9,654 nt of DNA from an uncultured Mailhella sp. (GTDB lineage Bacteria; Desulfobacterota; Desulfovibrionia; Desulfovibrionales; Desulfovibrionaceae): positions 1 to 9,654 of the forward strand of contig CALUWZ010000060.1 in assembly GCA_944324625.1 (NCBI GenBank). The letters are read 5' to 3'. The position numbers were made by a program, and so were the translations under genes. Positions 6,666-9,654 of the stretch are shown one piece after another (positions within the stretch are counted from its first letter, which is position 1; each line of letters starts with the position of its first letter). The notes under the pieces are model-generated. The model saw only the letters and a program-made list of their open reading frames with translations, was not told where the DNA came from and did no database searches.

Positions 6666-7207
6666 TTGGTAATGCAGTATCAAAGCGTTATGCAGGTGCA
6701 CTTTTCAGTATCGGAAAAGATAAAAATCTTTTGGAAAATTTTTCCGAAACCCTGCAGACCCTTGCAAGTGCTGTTGAAGAAAATGCACAATTGAAAGAGT
6801 TGGTTCTTAGTCCTGTAATTGCTCAAGAAGAAAAAAAATCTTTGATAATGAGTATTCTCGGACTTTGTCAGGCAGGCGACATAGAAAAGAGCTTTTGCTC
6901 TCTGCTGGCCGACAAAGGCAGGCTTTCCCTTATTCCTGCCATTGCCGCCGACTTCAAAGCCATGCTTGATGAAGCAAAAGGCATTGGCCGCGGCCTTGTT
7001 ACCACGGCAATTGACCTTGACAATGACAAAAAGGCTGAGATCCTGTCTCAGCTTGAAAAACAAACTGGTCGCAAGCTTGAACTTTCCTATGCGGTCAATT
7101 CCGATATTTTGGGCGGCATTATCCTGAAAGTCGGTGATATCGTATATGATGCAAGTCTGCGCGCACAGCTTGATAACCTCAGAGAATCCATCAAGAGGGG
7201 TGAGTAG
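6662..7207 (+). CDS. atpH: ATP synthase F1 subunit delta
   Basis: Delta (OSCP-type) sits on top of the F1 head and joins it to the b/b' stalk. The 181-residue length is normal. The N-terminal domain begins with the usual NAVSKRYAGALF block (4-15), followed by an all-helical region. The C-terminal hallmark ILGGIILKVGD, then YDASLRAQL, lies near the end (about 149-170). The ATG at 6662 overlaps the atpF stop in ATGA; the nearest purine-rich site (AAAGG, 6647-6651) is about ten bases away, so translation probably depends on coupling from atpF. It ends at TAG 7205-7207, three bases before atpA. No oddities were seen in the frame. Confidence 0.95.
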   Translation: MIGNAVSKRYAGALFSIGKDKNLLENFSETLQTLASAVEENAQLKELVLSPVIAQEEKKSLIMSILGLCQAGDIEKSFCSLLADKGRLSLIPAIAADFKAMLDEAKGIGRGLVTTAIDLDNDKKAEILSQLEKQTGRKLELSYAVNSDILGGIILKVGDIVYDASLRAQLDNLRESIKRGE

Positions 7208-7210
7208 GCC

Positions 7211-8725
7211 ATGCAAATAAAGGCTGAAGAAATTAGTAAAATCATTGAAGAACAGATTCGTAACTATGACCAGCGTGTCGAAATGAGCGAAACCGGTACC
7301 GTTCTTTATGTCGGTGACGGTATTGCCCGTGTATACGGTGTTCAGAATGCCATGGCCATGGAGCTTCTTGAGTTCCCTGGTGGTGTTATGGGAATGGTTC
7401 TTAACCTTGAAGAAGACAACGTCGGTGTTGCGCTTCTCGGCAGTGACAGCGGAATTAAAGAAGGTGACCCCGTAAAGCGTACGGGCAAAATCTTCTCTGT
7501 TCCTGTCGGCGAAGCTGTTACCGGCCGCGTGCTGAACCCGCTCGGTCAGCCTTTGGACGGTTTGGGACCTGTTGAAGCAACAGAAACCCGTCCTGTTGAG
7601 CTTAAAGCTCCCGGACTTATGTCACGTAAAAGCGTTCATGAGCCTATGGTAACAGGCATCAAAGCCATTGACGCCATTACGCCTATCGGCCGCGGCCAGC
7701 GTGAGCTTATCATCGGTGACCGTCAGGTAGGCAAAACCGCTGTTTGCGTTGACGCTATTTTGGCTCAGAAAAATACTGATGTACACTGCTTTTACGTAGC
7801 CATCGGTCAAAAGGAATCAACTGTTGCGCTTGTTGCGGAAAAACTCCGCCAGCACGGTGCAATGGAATACACAACCATTATTTCTGCTTCTGCTTCTGAA
7901 TCAGCTCCGTTGCAGTATATTGCCGCTTACGCCGGCTGCACCATGGCAGAATATTACAGAGATAACGGCAAACATGCTCTTATTATTTATGACGACCTTT
8001 CCAAACAGGCCGTTGCATATCGTCAGATGTCACTTCTTCTTCGCCGTCCTCCGGGACGTGAAGCTTTCCCCGGTGACGTTTTCTACCTGCACTCACGTTT
8101 GCTTGAACGTGCCGCAAAACTTTCCGATGAACTCGGAGGCGGTTCTTTGACTGCTCTTCCTGTTATCGAAACTCAGGCAGGCGACGTTTCCGCATATATT
8201 CCCACCAACGTAATCTCCATTACGGACGGTCAGGTATTTCTTGAATCCAACCTTTTCAACGCCGGTATCCGTCCTGCTATTAACGTTGGTATCTCTGTTT
8301 CACGCGTTGGCGGTGCTGCACAGATCAAAGCCATGAAGCAAGTGGCAGGCACCCTGCGTCTTGACCTTGCCCAATACCGTGAAATGGCAGCTTTTGCACA
8401 GTTCGGTTCAGACCTTGATAAGGCAACCAAGGCTACTCTTGACCGCGGTGCAAGAATGACAGAACTTCTTAAACAGCCTCAGTATCAGCCGATGCCGACT
8501 GAAGAACAGGTAGCGTCCATTTTTGCTGCTGCCCGCGGTTTTCTCGATGATATTGAAGTTAAAGATGTCCTTCCTTTTGAAGCAGGTCTTTTGGAAACTT
8601 TGCGTACGGCCAAAGCTGACATTTTGGCTGATATCCGTGAACGTCAAAAAATTGATGATGATTTGGAACAACGTTTAAGTTCCGCCATTAAAGAGTTCAA
8701 AGCATCTTTTGTGGCACGGGGGTAA
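7211..8725 (+). CDS. atpA: ATP synthase F1 subunit alpha
   Basis: Alpha alternates with beta in the F1 hexamer; it binds nucleotide at the non-catalytic sites and supplies the arginine finger to the catalytic ones. The 504 residues match the family (~500-515). Domains in order: N-terminal helix contacting the stalk, beta-barrel (~25-95), nucleotide-binding domain (~96-375) and C-terminal helical bundle. The P-loop is GDRQVGKT (169-176), with Val where most alphas have Thr. The Walker B region is LIIYDD (257-262). The conserved signature [10 protein letters not shown] (355-364) leads into Arg365, the arginine finger. The C-terminal part includes [10 protein letters not shown] (397-406). A GGTGAG stretch at 7199-7204 lies six bases before the ATG. 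Arginine codons are almost all CGT/CGC, unlike the AGA/AGG-rich wall genes upstream, which suggests high expression. Confidence 0.98.
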   Translation: MQIKAEEISKIIEEQIRNYDQRVEMSETGTVLYVGDGIARVYGVQNAMAMELLEFPGGVMGMVLNLEEDNVGVALLGSDSGIKEGDPVKRTGKIFSVPVGEAVTGRVLNPLGQPLDGLGPVEATETRPVELKAPGLMSRKSVHEPMVTGIKAIDAITPIGRGQRELIIGDRQVGKTAVCVDAILAQKNTDVHCFYVAIGQKESTVALVAEKLRQHGAMEYTTIISASASESAPLQYIAAYAGCTMAEYYRDNGKHALIIYDDLSKQAVAYRQMSLLLRRPPGREAFPGDVFYLHSRLLERAAKLSDELGGGSLTALPVIETQAGDVSAYIPTNVISITDGQVFLESNLFNAGIRPAINVGISVSRVGGAAQIKAMKQVAGTLRLDLAQYREMAAFAQFGSDLDKATKATLDRGARMTELLKQPQYQPMPTEEQVASIFAAARGFLDDIEVKDVLPFEAGLLETLRTAKADILADIRERQKIDDDLEQRLSSAIKEFKASFVARG

Positions 8726-8728
8726 TCT

Positions 8729-9601
8729 ATGCCTTCCTTGAAAGATGTTAAACTGCAAATAGCCGGTGTCAAAAAGACAAAACAGATCACCCGTGCAATG
8801 GAAATGGTTGCTTCTGCCGGCTTACGTGGTGCACAGCAGAGAATAGAACGCTTTCGTCCTTATGCGAATAAGTTTAATTCCATGCTGTCTGACTTAGCAG
8901 CACGCACCGAAGGGGCGGGCCATGCCCTTTTGGAAAACCACGACAACAAGAAAAATGTGCTTATTTTGCTCATTACTTCTGACCGTGGTTTGTGCGGTGC
9001 CTTTAATGTTAATTTAATCAATGCTGCTTTGAAATTGGCAAAGGAAAAAGAATCTGAAGGAAAATCCGTTTCCTTTATCTGTGTCGGCCGCAAAGGCCGT
9101 GATGCCGTAAGGAAAACATCTTATCAAATTCTTTCTGCCATGACTGATGTTATGGGAAGTCTGAATTTCCATGTTGCGGTTCAGCTTGGAAATACCGTTT
9201 CCCATTGCTATACAGAATACAATGCTGATGAAGTGTATTTGGTTTATAGCGAATTTGTAAGCATGTCCCGTCAAGTGGCGACGAGCATGCCGCTTCTTCC
9301 CATTGTTCCTTCCGGAGAAAATTCCGAAGGATCCGGGGTTGAATATATTTACGAGCCAAATGTTTCCGTTTTGCTTGCCGAGCTTTTGCCCCGCTATCTG
9401 AATGTTCAGATTTACCGTGGTCTGCTTGACAACTTTGCCAGTGAAAACGCCGCTCGTATGTTTGCTATGAACAATGCAACCAATAACTGTGACGAAATGA
9501 TTGGTTCTTTGACCTTATTGTTCAACAAAACAAGACAGGCTGCGATTACCAACGATCTCATGGATATTGTAGGCGGCGCAAATGCGTTGCAAAGCCAGTA
9601 A
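8729..9601 (+). CDS. atpG: ATP synthase F1 subunit gamma
   Basis: Gamma is the central rotor shaft that turns inside the alpha/beta hexamer and couples proton flow through the c-ring to ATP synthesis. The 290-residue length is normal. The N-terminal helix carries QIAGVKKTKQITRAMEMVAS (10-29); the mid-domain has the ITSDRGLCGAFN motif (82-93). The C-terminal helix contains SENAARMFAMNNAT (238-251) and the family signature ITNDLMDIVGGANA (273-286). In the N-terminal helix the usual MVA-S-K-(M/L)-R pattern reads MVASAGLR (26-33), with Gly31 in place of the normally conserved Lys. In the C-terminal signature, Asp replaces the usual Glu. A G-run at 8718-8722 that ends atpA serves as ribosome-binding site for the ATG at 8729, and the gap after atpA is only three bases. 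Confidence 0.97.
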   Translation: MPSLKDVKLQIAGVKKTKQITRAMEMVASAGLRGAQQRIERFRPYANKFNSMLSDLAARTEGAGHALLENHDNKKNVLILLITSDRGLCGAFNVNLINAALKLAKEKESEGKSVSFICVGRKGRDAVRKTSYQILSAMTDVMGSLNFHVAVQLGNTVSHCYTEYNADEVYLVYSEFVSMSRQVATSMPLLPIVPSGENSEGSGVEYIYEPNVSVLLAELLPRYLNVQIYRGLLDNFASENAARMFAMNNATNNCDEMIGSLTLLFNKTRQAAITNDLMDIVGGANALQSQ

Positions 9602-9617
9602 GTAGGAGCTTTGAAGT

Positions 9618-9654
9618 ATGACAGGTAATAAAGGTCATATCGTACAGGTTATCG
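9618..9654 (+). CDS. atpD: ATP synthase F1 subunit beta, N-terminal 12 codons only
   Basis: An ATG at 9618, preceded by AGGAG (9604-9608, nine bases away), opens a frame that runs off the window end. The visible product MTGNKGHIVQVI matches the start of beta subunits, in which a short polar lead is followed by G-x-I-x-Q-V-I. Beta carries the catalytic nucleotide sites of F1. Position directly after atpG is the standard order. With only 12 codons visible the call leans on context, but the fit is good. Confidence 0.88.
   Translation, partial: MTGNKGHIVQVI

Overview
This is a compact chromosomal stretch with every gene on the + strand and nothing that looks mobile or recently acquired. Two housekeeping gene sets lie end to end. 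The first is the lateral cell-wall elongation (Rod complex) set: mreB (5' end cut by the window edge), mreC, mreD, mrdA (PBP2), rodA and a bactofilin gene. The second is an F1Fo ATP synthase set: b' (atpF'), b (atpF), delta (atpH), alpha (atpA), gamma (atpG) and the first 12 codons of beta (atpD). The combination of mre-mrdA-rodA-bactofilin followed by atpF'-F-H-A-G-D, the style of the MreC and AtpA proteins, and a moderately AT-rich composition (roughly mid-40s % GC by eye) suggest a rod- or vibrio-shaped Gram-negative of the Desulfovibrio group (Desulfovibrionales). That assignment rests on recalled gene order and sequence style, not on a search.

Layout. Bases 1-771 hold the C-terminal three quarters of MreB. 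A gap of 69 bases follows, containing a strong intrinsic-terminator-like hairpin (791-830), so mreB can end its own transcript. Bases 841-5564 carry mreC, mreD, mrdA, rodA and bactofilin, with gaps of 2 bases, a 17-base overlap, 30 bases and 11 bases. This looks like one operon with close translational coupling. MreC, MreD, PBP2 and RodA would sit together in the inner membrane: RodA polymerises glycan strands from lipid II, PBP2 cross-links them, and MreB filaments guide the complex from the cytoplasm. The bactofilin is a second, nucleotide-independent cytoskeletal polymer placed at the end of the same operon.

The gap at 5565-5667 has a consensus-like sigma-70 promoter (perfect TTGACA) and is the only clear new start of transcription in the window. 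From 5668 onward the ATP synthase genes are again tightly packed (20-base gap, 4-base overlap, 3, 3 and 16 bases). They encode the peripheral stalk (b', b, delta) and the F1 motor (alpha, gamma, start of beta). The membrane-ring genes for subunits a and c are not upstream of b' here, so they are probably encoded elsewhere.

No stretch longer than 300 bases lacks a gene. I see no RNA gene, CRISPR array, insertion sequence, phage gene or attachment site. I do not see an undescribed system. The points worth a second look are modest: the mreB/mreC terminator, the bactofilin whose ribosome-binding site overlaps the rodA stop codon, a signal-peptide-like extension on ATP synthase subunit b, and substitutions at normally conserved positions of the alpha P-loop and gamma N-terminal helix.
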